Source: an uncultured Oscillospiraceae bacterium (GTDB lineage: Bacteria > Bacillota > Clostridia > Oscillospirales > Oscillospiraceae). Taken from it: a stretch of DNA of 64,000 nucleotides. The DNA is taken from positions 1-64,000 of the forward strand of contig CAKTOF010000008.1 in the NCBI GenBank assembly GCA_934589675.1, in the 5' to 3' direction. The position numbers and the translations under genes are program-made. Under the pieces are notes generated by a model. The model saw only the letters and a program-made list of their open reading frames with translations. It had not been told where the DNA came from and made no database searches. Position 1 is the stretch's first letter; each line of letters opens with the position of its first letter. Below, piece after piece: positions 43,169 to 51,061 of the stretch.

Positions 43169-44017
43169 TTACTTGGTGTAGTCGTAGAAACCGACGCCGG
43201 TCTTACGGCCCAGCTTGCCGGCCCGCACCATCTTGCGCATCAGCAGGGATGCGCGGTATTTGGGGTCGTGGGTTTCGTTATACAGGGTGTCCATGATGGC
43301 CAGGCACACGTCCAGGCCTACCAGATCGCCCAGAGCCAGGGGACCCATGGGGTGGTTAGCACCCAGCCTCATGGCGGTGTCAACATCTTCCACGGAAGCC
43401 ACGCCGGTGTAAACCAAATCACATGCCTCGTTGATCATGGGGATCAGGAGCTTGTTCACCACAAAGCCGGGGGCCTCGTTGACCTCAACGGGCTCCTTGC
43501 CAATCTCCTGGGCCAGGGCATAGATGGTCTTGAAGGTCTCCTCCGAGGTGTTGGCCCCCCGGATGACCTCCACCAGCTTCATGACGGTGGCGGGGTTGAA
43601 GAAGTGCATGCCGATGAACCTGTCCGCCCGCTTGGTGGCCGCGGCGATGGCGGTGATGGAGATGGAGGAGGTGTTGGAGGCCAGGATGGTCTCCGGCTTA
43701 CAGATAGTGTCCAGCTCCGCGAAAATGCCCTTCTTGATGTCCAGGTTTTCGATGGCAGCCTCGATGACCAGATCGGCGTCGGCGGCCGGACCCAGGTCGG
43801 TGGTAAAGGTCATCTTGTCGGTGATGGCTTTCTTGCCGGCCTCGTCCAGCTTACCCTTGGAGACCAACTTGTCTAAACTCTTGTTCAACCGGGCCTCAGA
43901 GGCTTGGATGATAGTGTCGTTGATGTCGCGGACCACCACGTCATAGCTGCTGCGGGCAAATACCTGGGCAATGTCCAGGCCCATGGTGCCGCCGCCGATG
44001 ACTACGATCTTTTTCAT
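43169..44017 (-). CDS. hbd: 3-hydroxyacyl-CoA (3-hydroxybutyryl-CoA) dehydrogenase
   Basis: A 282-residue NAD(P)-dependent dehydrogenase interconverting (S)-3-hydroxybutyryl-CoA and acetoacetyl-CoA. The Rossmann motif IGGGTMGLDIA is at residues 7-17. SNTSSISIT and the catalytic His/Glu regions (GMHFFNPATVMKLVEV) are intact, with the NHPMGPL segment in the C-terminal dimer domain. Length and sequence match clostridial Hbd. It is the last gene of the minus arm, 40 bases after the MBL gene. Direction of flux in the island is inferred to be oxidative. Confidence 0.95.
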   Translation of the reverse strand: MKKIVVIGGGTMGLDIAQVFARSSYDVVVRDINDTIIQASEARLNKSLDKLVSKGKLDEAGKKAITDKMTFTTDLGPAADADLVIEAAIENLDIKKGIFAELDTICKPETILASNTSSISITAIAAATKRADRFIGMHFFNPATVMKLVEVIRGANTSEETFKTIYALAQEIGKEPVEVNEAPGFVVNKLLIPMINEACDLVYTGVASVEDVDTAMRLGANHPMGPLALGDLVGLDVCLAIMDTLYNETHDPKYRASLLMRKMVRAGKLGRKTGVGFYDYTK

Positions 44018-44057
44018 GATGAAAAGCTCCCTTCTTTTACTGTTTTAATGGATACAA

Positions 44058-45068
44058 TCAACCCTGCCGGTCTGGGGGAGATATGGCCCGGATCATATAC
44101 CGTACCGCCCCGTCCTCCTGGAGCCGGAGAAGCTGGCCCTTTGCCGTCAAATGGTATAGATGCGCCAGTGTCTCCGCCATGGCGAACCACTGCTGATGGG
44201 GCGGAAACTGCTCCCACGCAAGCCCTCGGGCGGACCAATGGATATGGCCCACCACCTCATAGGCGGTACTGCCCGGACGGGCCGCGACAGCCTGATAGAT
44301 CTCATCCAGCCGCTGGCCGTGGTGCTCGATGATCTGGTCGATGCGCCGGCGGGTGTCCGGGCCTGCGGCCCGGTGGGCCGGGAAAGCGGCGCGGACCGGC
44401 CGCCGCCGGATCTTTTGCAGGCTGGTGATATAATCGGCCAGCGGGTCTGCCACCTTGGGCCAGATGCTGATATTCGGGGTGATATCAAAGAGGATGTGGT
44501 CGCCGGAGAAAAGAAGCTCCTGCTCCGGGAGATATAAGACCATATGCCCCGGCGTGTGGCCGGGGGTGTGGATGGCCTGGATCTCGACCCCTCCAAGATC
44601 CAGCCTGGCCCCATCCTCCACCTCTTTCACCGGGAAGCCCGGCCGGGGTGCGTATCGCCTCCCCTGGTTTTCGCTGTTTTGGCGGGCCAGCTGCTCCCGC
44701 GGGAATCCCTCCTCCAGGAACCGCTCCCCCATCTCCCGCAGGCCGTCTGACTGGAGCCTCTCGTAGTAACCATGCTCCACACGGCCCATGTAGACCGGGA
44801 TGCCCTGCTCCACGAAGTCCCAGACCAGTCCGATGTGGTCGGAATGGAAATGGGTCAGGAAGAGGGCGGTCTTGGCATGGTCCAGTTCCAGTTTCCTGAT
44901 CCCCGCCCAGAGCGCGTCCCGGCATTCGGGTCGATTGAACCCGGTGTCCACAACCAGGCTCCGCTCCGGCGTGCGGATGACATAGGCGTTGAGATTCCGC
45001 AGCGGGTTGTTTGGCATCGGCACATCAATGCCATAGATTTCTGGACTGTCCCACAATTTGGTTACCAC
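44058..45068 (-). CDS. MBL-fold metallo-hydrolase in beta-oxidation operon
   Basis: A 336-residue metallo-beta-lactamase-fold hydrolase. Metal motifs are LTHFHSDHIG (about residue 70), HTPGHTPGHM (about 165) and SGDHILF, followed by a roughly 100-residue C-terminal winged-helix-like domain (LACTB2-like layout). The GTG start at 45068 has AGGAGG six bases upstream. It lies between crt and hbd, so the likely substrate is an acyl-CoA thioester, a lactone or another ester made in this pathway. Related genes occur in aromatic and fatty-acid degradation clusters. No specific activity can be claimed. Confidence 0.85.
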   Translation of the reverse strand: MVTKLWDSPEIYGIDVPMPNNPLRNLNAYVIRTPERSLVVDTGFNRPECRDALWAGIRKLELDHAKTALFLTHFHSDHIGLVWDFVEQGIPVYMGRVEHGYYERLQSDGLREMGERFLEEGFPREQLARQNSENQGRRYAPRPGFPVKEVEDGARLDLGGVEIQAIHTPGHTPGHMVLYLPEQELLFSGDHILFDITPNISIWPKVADPLADYITSLQKIRRRPVRAAFPAHRAAGPDTRRRIDQIIEHHGQRLDEIYQAVAARPGSTAYEVVGHIHWSARGLAWEQFPPHQQWFAMAETLAHLYHLTAKGQLLRLQEDGAVRYMIRAISPPDRQG

Positions 45069-45098
45069 TTATGTCCTCCTCCTGACGTGTGCTCGGCC

Positions 45099-45875
45099 TT
45101 ATCGGTTCTGGAAATTCTTTTCCATGCGTTTTTCCAGGAAAGCGCCCATGCCCTCGTTTTTGTCCTCGGTGCCGCAGGTGACGCCGAAGGCCTCCGCCTC
45201 GAAGGCAGCACCGGTGGCGATGTCCGTCTGCATGCCCATACGGATACACCGCTTGGACTCGGCCACCGCGATGGGGGCGTTGGCGCAGATGGCCTGGGCC
45301 AGCTCCATGGCCTTGTCCATCAGTTCCTCAGGGGGATACACCTCGCTCACCAGACCGATCTCCTTGGCCTCCGCCGCGCCGATGGTCTTGGCGGTGAGGA
45401 TGAGCTCCATCGCCTTGGACACGCCCACGATGCGGGGCAGGCGCTGGGTGCCGCCGAAGCCGGGGGTGATGCCCAGCCCCACCTCGGGCTGGCCGAACTT
45501 GGCCTTTTCAGCGGCCAGGCGGATGTCACAGGCCATGGCCAGTTCACATCCACCGCCCAGGGCAAAGCCGTTGACCGCAGCGATCACCGGCTTGGACAGA
45601 TTCTCCAGCCGTAGGAAGACAGACCCGCCGCGGACGCCGAACCTCTTGCCGTCAATGGCGGAGAAGTCCTTCATCTCACCGATGTCCGCTCCGGCCACGA
45701 AGGAGCGACCCGCGCCGGTGAGGATGACGGCAAACACATCGTCGGCCTGCTCCACCTTGGTGATGGCGTCGTCCAGATCCCGCAGCACATGGCTGTTCAG
45801 AGCGTTCAGCGCCTCCTGCCGGTCGATGGTGATCACTGCCACCCGGTTCTTTTGCTCGTACTTGACGAAACTCAT
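45099..45875 (-). CDS. crt: Enoyl-CoA hydratase / crotonase
   Basis: A 258-residue crotonase-fold enzyme hydrating crotonyl-CoA to (S)-3-hydroxybutyryl-CoA. The oxyanion-hole segment SFVAGADIGEM is present. Both catalytic glutamates are present (GGGCELAMACD and FGQPEVGLGITPG), which marks a hydratase rather than an isomerase or a dehalogenase. ATG 45875 follows GAGGAGAGGA; a frame reaching 45893 overlaps the thiolase end and has no ribosome site. It starts 11 bases after the thiolase stop. Confidence 0.94.
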   Translation of the reverse strand: MSFVKYEQKNRVAVITIDRQEALNALNSHVLRDLDDAITKVEQADDVFAVILTGAGRSFVAGADIGEMKDFSAIDGKRFGVRGGSVFLRLENLSKPVIAAVNGFALGGGCELAMACDIRLAAEKAKFGQPEVGLGITPGFGGTQRLPRIVGVSKAMELILTAKTIGAAEAKEIGLVSEVYPPEELMDKAMELAQAICANAPIAVAESKRCIRMGMQTDIATGAAFEAEAFGVTCGTEDKNEGMGAFLEKRMEKNFQNR

Positions 45876-45886
45876 AGTTCCTCTCC

Positions 45887-47149
45887 TCAACACTTGTCAA
45901 AGATGGTGGCAACGCCCATGCCGCCGCCGATGCACAGGGTAGCCAGGCCCTTCTTGGCCTCGGGCCGCTTCTGCATCTCGTGCAGCAGGGTGACGATGAT
46001 ACGCGCGCCGGAGGCGCCCACGGGGTGACCGATGGAGATGGCGCCGCCGTTGACGTTGACCTTGTCCATGTCGAAGTTCAGCTCGCGGGCCACGGCGATG
46101 GACTGGGCGGCAAAGGCCTCGTTGGCCTCGATCAGGTCGATGTCGTCGATGGTCAGGCCGGCCTTCTTCATGGCCTGGCGGGTGGCAACCACAGGGCCCA
46201 CGCCCATGACCTTCGGGTCCACGCCGCCCTGGCCCCAGGAGACCAGCCTGGCCATGGGCTTCAGGCCGTACTTGGCCACGGCTTCGCCGGAGCACAGCAC
46301 GATGGCAGCCGCGCCGTCGTTAATGCCGGAGGCGTTGGCCGCGGTGACCCGCTGGACATGCTTCTTGGTGTGCTCGCCGTTGACTGCAGTGAGCTCAAAG
46401 GTGTGGATGACTTCCTCCTCCACGCCCTCAGGGCCCACGGGGAAGGCGCCGCGCAGCTTGCTCACCGACTCCTTGGTGACGCCGGACTTGGGGTACTCGT
46501 CCACCTTGAATTCCACCAGCTCCTTTTTCTTCTTGACCATGACGGGGACGATCTCGTCCTCGAACCTGCCGGCCTTCTGGGCGGCCTCGGTCTTCTGCTG
46601 GGAGGAGACGGCGAACTCGTCCAGCTCCTCACGGGTGATGCCCCAGATATCGCAGATGTTCTCGGCGGTGGTACCCATGTGGTAGCTGTTGTAGGCGTCC
46701 CACAGGCCGTCGTTGACCATGGTGTCCACCATAGCGGCATTGAACATGCGGGCGCCCCAGCGGGCGGAGGGGATGGCATAGGGAGCGGCAGACATGTTCT
46801 CGGTACCGCCGCACACCACCACATCGGCATCGCCGGCCAGGATGGCACGGGCGGCCTCGATGACAGACTTCATGCCGGAGCCGCACACCATGCCCACGGT
46901 GTAGGCAGGGACGGAGTAGGGCAGGCCGGCCTTAACGCCCACCTGGCGAGCCACGTTCTGGCCCTGAGCGGCAGTCAGGATGCAGCCGAACATCAGCTCG
47001 TCCACGTTCTCCGGCTTCAAGCCGGCGCGCTCCAGAGCGGCTTTTACCACCACCGCGCCCAGGTCGGCGGCGGGAGTGTCCTTCAGGGACCCGCCGAAGG
47101 AGCCCACGGCGGTGCGGCAGCAGCTGGCTATATAAAGTTCTTTACCCAT
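45887..47149 (-). CDS. thl: Acetyl-CoA C-acetyltransferase (thiolase) with an internal insertion
   Basis: A 420-residue biosynthetic-type thiolase. The acyl-accepting Cys89 lies in VGMVCGSGMKS. NEAFAAQS, GGAISIGHPVGASGARI (catalytic His) and the second Cys in LCIGGGMGVA are present. It is about 28 residues longer than usual ThlA/AtoB. The extra residues (from PVGPEGVEEEVIHTF to EHTKKHVQR) sit just before the VTAANASG loop. It should cleave acetoacetyl-CoA to two acetyl-CoA or run in reverse. It is preceded by a 13-bp hairpin and followed closely by crt. Confidence 0.94.
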   Translation of the reverse strand: MGKELYIASCCRTAVGSFGGSLKDTPAADLGAVVVKAALERAGLKPENVDELMFGCILTAAQGQNVARQVGVKAGLPYSVPAYTVGMVCGSGMKSVIEAARAILAGDADVVVCGGTENMSAAPYAIPSARWGARMFNAAMVDTMVNDGLWDAYNSYHMGTTAENICDIWGITREELDEFAVSSQQKTEAAQKAGRFEDEIVPVMVKKKKELVEFKVDEYPKSGVTKESVSKLRGAFPVGPEGVEEEVIHTFELTAVNGEHTKKHVQRVTAANASGINDGAAAIVLCSGEAVAKYGLKPMARLVSWGQGGVDPKVMGVGPVVATRQAMKKAGLTIDDIDLIEANEAFAAQSIAVARELNFDMDKVNVNGGAISIGHPVGASGARIIVTLLHEMQKRPEAKKGLATLCIGGGMGVATIFDKC

Positions 47150-47188
47150 AACAATATTCCTTTCTGGCCTTTGTTGTTTTTACAAGAA

Positions 47189-47217
47189 AGCGCCCCGCCG
47201 GCCCCCGGCGGGGCGCT
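47189..47217 (-). terminator. 13-bp GC hairpin between maoC and thl
   Basis: AGCGCCCCGCCGG (47189-47201) pairs perfectly with CCGGCGGGGCGCT (47205-47217), loop CCC. On the minus strand it is followed by TTTCTTG, a weak T run. It may stop part of the maoC transcript or act as an attenuator or stabiliser ahead of thl. No clear promoter was found between it and thl. Confidence 0.6.
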
Positions 47218-47315
47218 CTGCCGTGGACAGTCCGCGGCGTAACTATTGTATTTGCTTGATGACCCTCATCATTGAAAATGCTTAGGGAATTGGCCATCTT
47301 TTCGGCCGTGCCTGA

Positions 47316-47729
47316 TCAGCCTTTGGGCGGCATGACGGTGGCCGTGCCGGTGATGACTTTCTCGCCGCGCTGATTGGTCACAACAGTGTCCAGGATCAGC
47401 CGATTTTTTTCTGTGATCTTCTGGATGACTGTGGCGGTGGCGGTAACCGTATCCCCTACATACACGGGCTTGACGAAGCGCAGCTCCTGACCCATGTAGA
47501 TCGTGCCTGGACCGGGCAGCTGGGTGCCCAGGACATTGGAGATAAAGGCGGCGGACAGCATTCCATGGGCGATCCTCTGGCCGAACATGGAGTCCTTGGC
47601 GTGCTCAGAGTCGATATGGGCGGGGTTGAAGTCTCCGCTGATGCCAGCGTACAGGATGATATCGGTCTCCGTGACGGTTTTTGTGAAGGACGCGCTGTTG
47701 CCGATTTCGATGGTATCGATTGTTTTCAT
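47316..47729 (-). CDS. MaoC-family (R)-specific enoyl-CoA hydratase (PhaJ-like)
   Basis: A 137-residue hot-dog-fold hydratase. The catalytic motif GDFNPAHID (about residues 35-43) holds the Asp and His typical of (R)-specific hydratase 2/PhaJ, followed by IAHGML. These enzymes interconvert crotonyl-CoA and (R)-3-hydroxybutyryl-CoA, the opposite stereochemistry to Crt/Hbd. ATG 47729 has AAAGGAG nine bases upstream; a frame extending to 47807 has no such site. First gene of the minus arm, with its own consensus promoter. Confidence 0.92.
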   Translation of the reverse strand: MKTIDTIEIGNSASFTKTVTETDIILYAGISGDFNPAHIDSEHAKDSMFGQRIAHGMLSAAFISNVLGTQLPGPGTIYMGQELRFVKPVYVGDTVTATATVIQKITEKNRLILDTVVTNQRGEKVITGTATVMPPKG

Positions 47730-47817
47730 GCCGCAATACTCCTTTACAAGTTCATCAGATTTTGGAAGAAACGAGTCGCATCCGAAAAATATTTTATAAA
47801 CCACCATTCACATTCGC

Positions 47818-47846
47818 ATCATACGCCACAGCATAATAAATGTCAA
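47818..47846 (-). promoter_or_regulatory. Sigma-A promoter of the minus arm (maoC-thl-crt-MBL-hbd)
   Basis: On the minus strand: perfect TTGACA (47846-47841), 17-base spacer, TATGAT (47823-47818). Between it and maoC the plus strand reads CATTCACAT (about 47806), also found downstream of the divergent promoter. Confidence 0.78.
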
Positions 47847-47899
47847 CAAAAATTTAGATGCAATCTCAAATTTAATCTACTTTTTGAACAAAAATAGGG

Positions 47900-47929
47900 T
47901 TGACAAGCGGTTGATGGAGGTGATATTTT
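47900..47929 (+). promoter_or_regulatory. Promoter of the plus arm (KAS III-like, liv genes)
   Basis: Perfect TTGACA (47900-47905), 18-base spacer to TATTTT (47924-47929). The sequence CATTCACAT recurs just downstream (about 47950) and could be a shared operator. Confidence 0.6.
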
Positions 47930-47995
47930 GAAATCGGAAAATGAGCCATCATTCACATAATTTCTTGCATGAATCAAAATGGAGGTGACCGGAAC

Positions 47996-49021
47996 ATGGA
48001 CAATACCATCAATGTAGGGATCGTTGGCCTGGGCGTATATCTGCCCGCAAAAAAAATGACGGCGGCGGAAGTTTCCGCCGCTACGGGAGGGATCTGGTCA
48101 GAGGACGCCGTCATCAACAAGCTGGGCATCGTAGAGAAGTATATCCCTTCGGAGGATCCCTGCGACCGCACCCAGGAGATGGGGGCGCTGGCCGCTCTGG
48201 ACTGCCTGAAGAACACAGGGGTAGACCCGCTTGAGATAGACGCTATTTTGTGCATCACCGAAGAGTGGAAGGAATACCCGCTGACCACCTCCGCCTGCTA
48301 TGTGCAGGACCGGATCGGGGCGAAGAACGCCTGGGGCATCGATGTGCAGAACCGCTGCTGTACCTGTGTGTCGGCCATGAAGCTGGCAAAAGATATGCTG
48401 ATTGCCGATGAAGAGATCAATACCGTACTGGTCTGCGGCGGTTACCGCAACTGTGACCTGATCGACTATACAGACAGCGATGTGTCCTTCATGTTTAATT
48501 TGGGGGCCGGCGGCGGAGCAGTCCTGCTGAAGAAAAATTATGGGCGGAATCTGCTGCTGGGAACGCATCTGATGAGTGACGGCTCTGTTGTGCATACCGC
48601 CGGCTGTCCGGTGGGAGGCGTCGTTAATCCGCCGACCCCGGAGAACTACAAGGAAAACTTCAAGCTCCGGCTCATGGACGCCCCCAAAATGAAGGGGCTG
48701 CTGAACCGGACGTCGATGCCCAACTGGTATCACTGTATTGATGAGGCCCTCCGCAAATCGGGCAAGACCCGGAAGGACATCGACTACCTGGATATTCTGC
48801 ACATCAAACGGTCCGGCCATTTGGGGATGCTGAAGGAGCTGGGCCTCAGCGAGGACCAGACGATCTACCTGGAGCGGTACGGACACATCGGTCAGATCGA
48901 CCAGATTCTGTCCTTGAAGCTGGCGCTGGAGCAGGGAAAAGTAAAGGAAGGGGACGTCGCGGTAATGATCGCTGCCGGGATCGGCTATACCTGGGCAGCA
49001 AATGTGATCCAGTGGGGGTGA
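47996..49021 (+). CDS. KAS III / HMG-CoA synthase-like acyltransferase with altered active site
   Basis: A 341-residue thiolase-superfamily protein of the FabH/HMG-CoA-synthase type. The acyl Cys is C121 in DVQNRCCTC, with C122 and C124 beside it. The catalytic His is H269 (DILHIKRSG). The Asn of the FabH triad (normally YGN) is replaced by His297 (ERYGHIGQ), and the HQAN motif is HIKR. Such changes suggest a reaction other than decarboxylative fatty-acid initiation, such as thioester transfer or a non-decarboxylative Claisen step. ATG 47996 follows GGAGGTGACC. First gene of the plus arm, in front of the importer. Substrate unknown. Confidence 0.82.
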   Translation: MDNTINVGIVGLGVYLPAKKMTAAEVSAATGGIWSEDAVINKLGIVEKYIPSEDPCDRTQEMGALAALDCLKNTGVDPLEIDAILCITEEWKEYPLTTSACYVQDRIGAKNAWGIDVQNRCCTCVSAMKLAKDMLIADEEINTVLVCGGYRNCDLIDYTDSDVSFMFNLGAGGGAVLLKKNYGRNLLLGTHLMSDGSVVHTAGCPVGGVVNPPTPENYKENFKLRLMDAPKMKGLLNRTSMPNWYHCIDEALRKSGKTRKDIDYLDILHIKRSGHLGMLKELGLSEDQTIYLERYGHIGQIDQILSLKLALEQGKVKEGDVAVMIAAGIGYTWAANVIQWG

Positions 49022-49090
49022 TATGTGTGATATTTCTGGATTCCTATACTTGGAGCCGGAGCGGCTCCGCGGACAGGAGGTGAGCGTACG

Positions 49091-50026
49091 ATGTTTGTTG
49101 CCTTTATAAATACGATTTGCAGTTCCTTGCTTACGGTGTGCATCACTTGCCTGGCAGCCTTTGCAGTTACCCTGATCTTCAAAACATCTACCACCACCAA
49201 CTTTGCCCAAGGAGTCATTGCCGCGTTGGGGTGCTATGTGACCGCGGAACTATTTGGCTCATACGGCATTCCGGTGTGGATCGGCGTATTCCCCGGAATG
49301 GTGGTGGGGATCCTGGTGGGGCTATTCGTGGACATTGTGATCTTCCGAAGCGGGAAAAATGTCAATGCCCTGGGCAAGCAGATCATCACCATGGGGCTGG
49401 TCTCCATCATTTTCGGCGGAATCCCGCTGATCTTCGGCAACCCGGAGACGGTGCCCTTTGAGCCCTTCTACAACACCGTAACGGCGGGGACCACCTCTAA
49501 TCTGCTCATCCCCTTCCTGGGTGGGGAGCTGGTGCTGTCCAAGCACGCGGTGATCTGCCTGGCCATCACGGTGGTGGTGCTTGCGGGGCTGTTCCTGCTG
49601 CTGAAGTTCAGCAAATGGGGGCTGGCGGTGCGCTCCACAGCCTCCAACGAGTTCACCGCCGAGCTGATGGGCATCAACTCCTATGCCATCACCGCTGCGT
49701 CCTGGGCCATCGCCGGGGCGCTGGGCGTACTGGCAGCCGTGATGTATGCCGGCGGTGGGGCGCGGATCGGCCCCAGCTTCATGACGACCATACAGGTCAA
49801 CGCGTTCCTGGCGGGCATCCTGGGAGGATTTTCCACCTTCCACGGCCCTGTCATCGGCGCGATCTGCATCCCTGTGGCGGCCAACTGCGTGGGCTTTCTG
49901 GCCAACTTCCAAGGGATGTCCGGCATCACCCGCTGGAGTATGGTCATTGTATACGCTTTGATGCTGGTCGTCATTCTCATCAAACCCCAGGGACTTCTGG
50001 GCAAGCCTATTGTGAAGAAAGTGTGA
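49091..50026 (+). CDS. livH: Liv-type ABC transporter permease LivH
   Basis: A 311-residue branched-chain amino acid-type permease with about eight hydrophobic segments. Family marks are TTTNFAQGVIAALGCY near the N-terminus, KWGLAVRSTASNEFTAELMGIN in the cytoplasmic loop that contacts the ATPase, and FLAGILGGFSTFHGPVIGA. AGGAGGTGAG precedes the ATG. A small hairpin (49052-49068) lies in the 69-base gap after the KAS III gene. Liv-family importers also take aromatic and short carboxylic acids, so an amino acid substrate is not assumed. Confidence 0.93.
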   Translation: MFVAFINTICSSLLTVCITCLAAFAVTLIFKTSTTTNFAQGVIAALGCYVTAELFGSYGIPVWIGVFPGMVVGILVGLFVDIVIFRSGKNVNALGKQIITMGLVSIIFGGIPLIFGNPETVPFEPFYNTVTAGTTSNLLIPFLGGELVLSKHAVICLAITVVVLAGLFLLLKFSKWGLAVRSTASNEFTAELMGINSYAITAASWAIAGALGVLAAVMYAGGGARIGPSFMTTIQVNAFLAGILGGFSTFHGPVIGAICIPVAANCVGFLANFQGMSGITRWSMVIVYALMLVVILIKPQGLLGKPIVKKV

Positions 50027-50038
50027 GGGGGCCTTGAT

Positions 50039-51061
50039 ATGGAGAAAAAGCAAAACAGGGTCCTGGCGTTTTTCCGCCATCCTCTAAGTCAGATCATCCT
50101 CTTTGTGGTTATCCTGACGGTGATCCAGCTGCTGTCCATGGCGGGGGTGATGTCCAATTCCCTGGTATTCGCCATTGGGAATACCTTGATTTACGCCATC
50201 ATTGCCATCGGCTTCTGCCTGCTGCTTGGCTACTCGGGCCTGGCCTCCCTGGGAACAGCGGGGTTCATCGGGCTGGGCGCGTACTCCGCCTTCTATGTGG
50301 TGCAGCAGATGGGGGTGCCGTACATCGTGGCGCTGGCCGTCACGCTGGCGGTCTCCATCGGGATCGGCGTGGTGGTAGGCTTCATCTCCCTGCGGATCGA
50401 GGGGATCTACCTGGCCATCCTCACCCTGGGTCTTGCGGAGATCATCCGCAACCTGCTCATGGCAATAAAGTCCACCATCCAGATCGAGATCAAAAACGTC
50501 CGGCTGTTCAGCCTGCTCATGGACACCCGTGGGGGCTATTTCCTGATCCTACTCACCTTCGCGGCGCTCTTCTGGCTGACAGCAAACCTGATCAACAGCC
50601 CCACCGGGCGGGCCATGCTGGCCATGAAAAACTCCACCTCGGCGGCCCAGGCCATGGGCATCTCCCTGATGAAATACCGCCTGCTGGCCTTTGTGATCTC
50701 CACGGTGTTCGCCGCCATCGGCGGGCTTCTGTACATGATGTATGTGCGTACCATGACCACCGCCACCTCCATGCTGCTCACCCTGACCACCTCGCTGAAC
50801 ATTTTGGGCGCGGTGATCATCGGCGGGTCCAAGAGCCTGTGGGGGACCACCGTCGGCGTGTTCATCATCTACGGCATCCAGTCCATGTTCCTCAGCCGGA
50901 TCCCGTTCTTCATTGAGAACCCGGCCTTTATGACCATGGTGACCGGCGTGCTGATCATTTTAGTCGTCATGTTCTTCCCCGGCGGCTTTGCCCAGATCGC
51001 CGTGCAGGCTAAGCAGTGGCTGAAGGGGAAGGTCGGCAAAAAGAAAAGGGGGGCGTCCTGA
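50039..51061 (+). CDS. livM: Liv-type ABC transporter permease LivM
   Basis: A 340-residue second permease with eight to ten hydrophobic segments. It contains GYSGLASLGTAGFIGLGAY, the RIEGIYLAILTLGLAEIIRN loop, SPTGRAMLAMKNSTSAAQAMGIS and the LGAVIIGGSKSLWGTTVG segment typical of LivM. It lies 12 bases after livH and overlaps livG by one base. It forms the heterodimeric channel with LivH. Confidence 0.94.
   Translation: MEKKQNRVLAFFRHPLSQIILFVVILTVIQLLSMAGVMSNSLVFAIGNTLIYAIIAIGFCLLLGYSGLASLGTAGFIGLGAYSAFYVVQQMGVPYIVALAVTLAVSIGIGVVVGFISLRIEGIYLAILTLGLAEIIRNLLMAIKSTIQIEIKNVRLFSLLMDTRGGYFLILLTFAALFWLTANLINSPTGRAMLAMKNSTSAAQAMGISLMKYRLLAFVISTVFAAIGGLLYMMYVRTMTTATSMLLTLTTSLNILGAVIIGGSKSLWGTTVGVFIIYGIQSMFLSRIPFFIENPAFMTMVTGVLIILVVMFFPGGFAQIAVQAKQWLKGKVGKKKRGAS

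Noticed and set aside
43169..47729. Standard butyrate synthesis operon (thl-crt-hbd)
   Set aside because: There is no butyryl-CoA dehydrogenase, EtfA or EtfB, and a PhaJ-like hydratase, an importer and hydrolases are included instead. Oxidation of C4 units fits better than synthesis.
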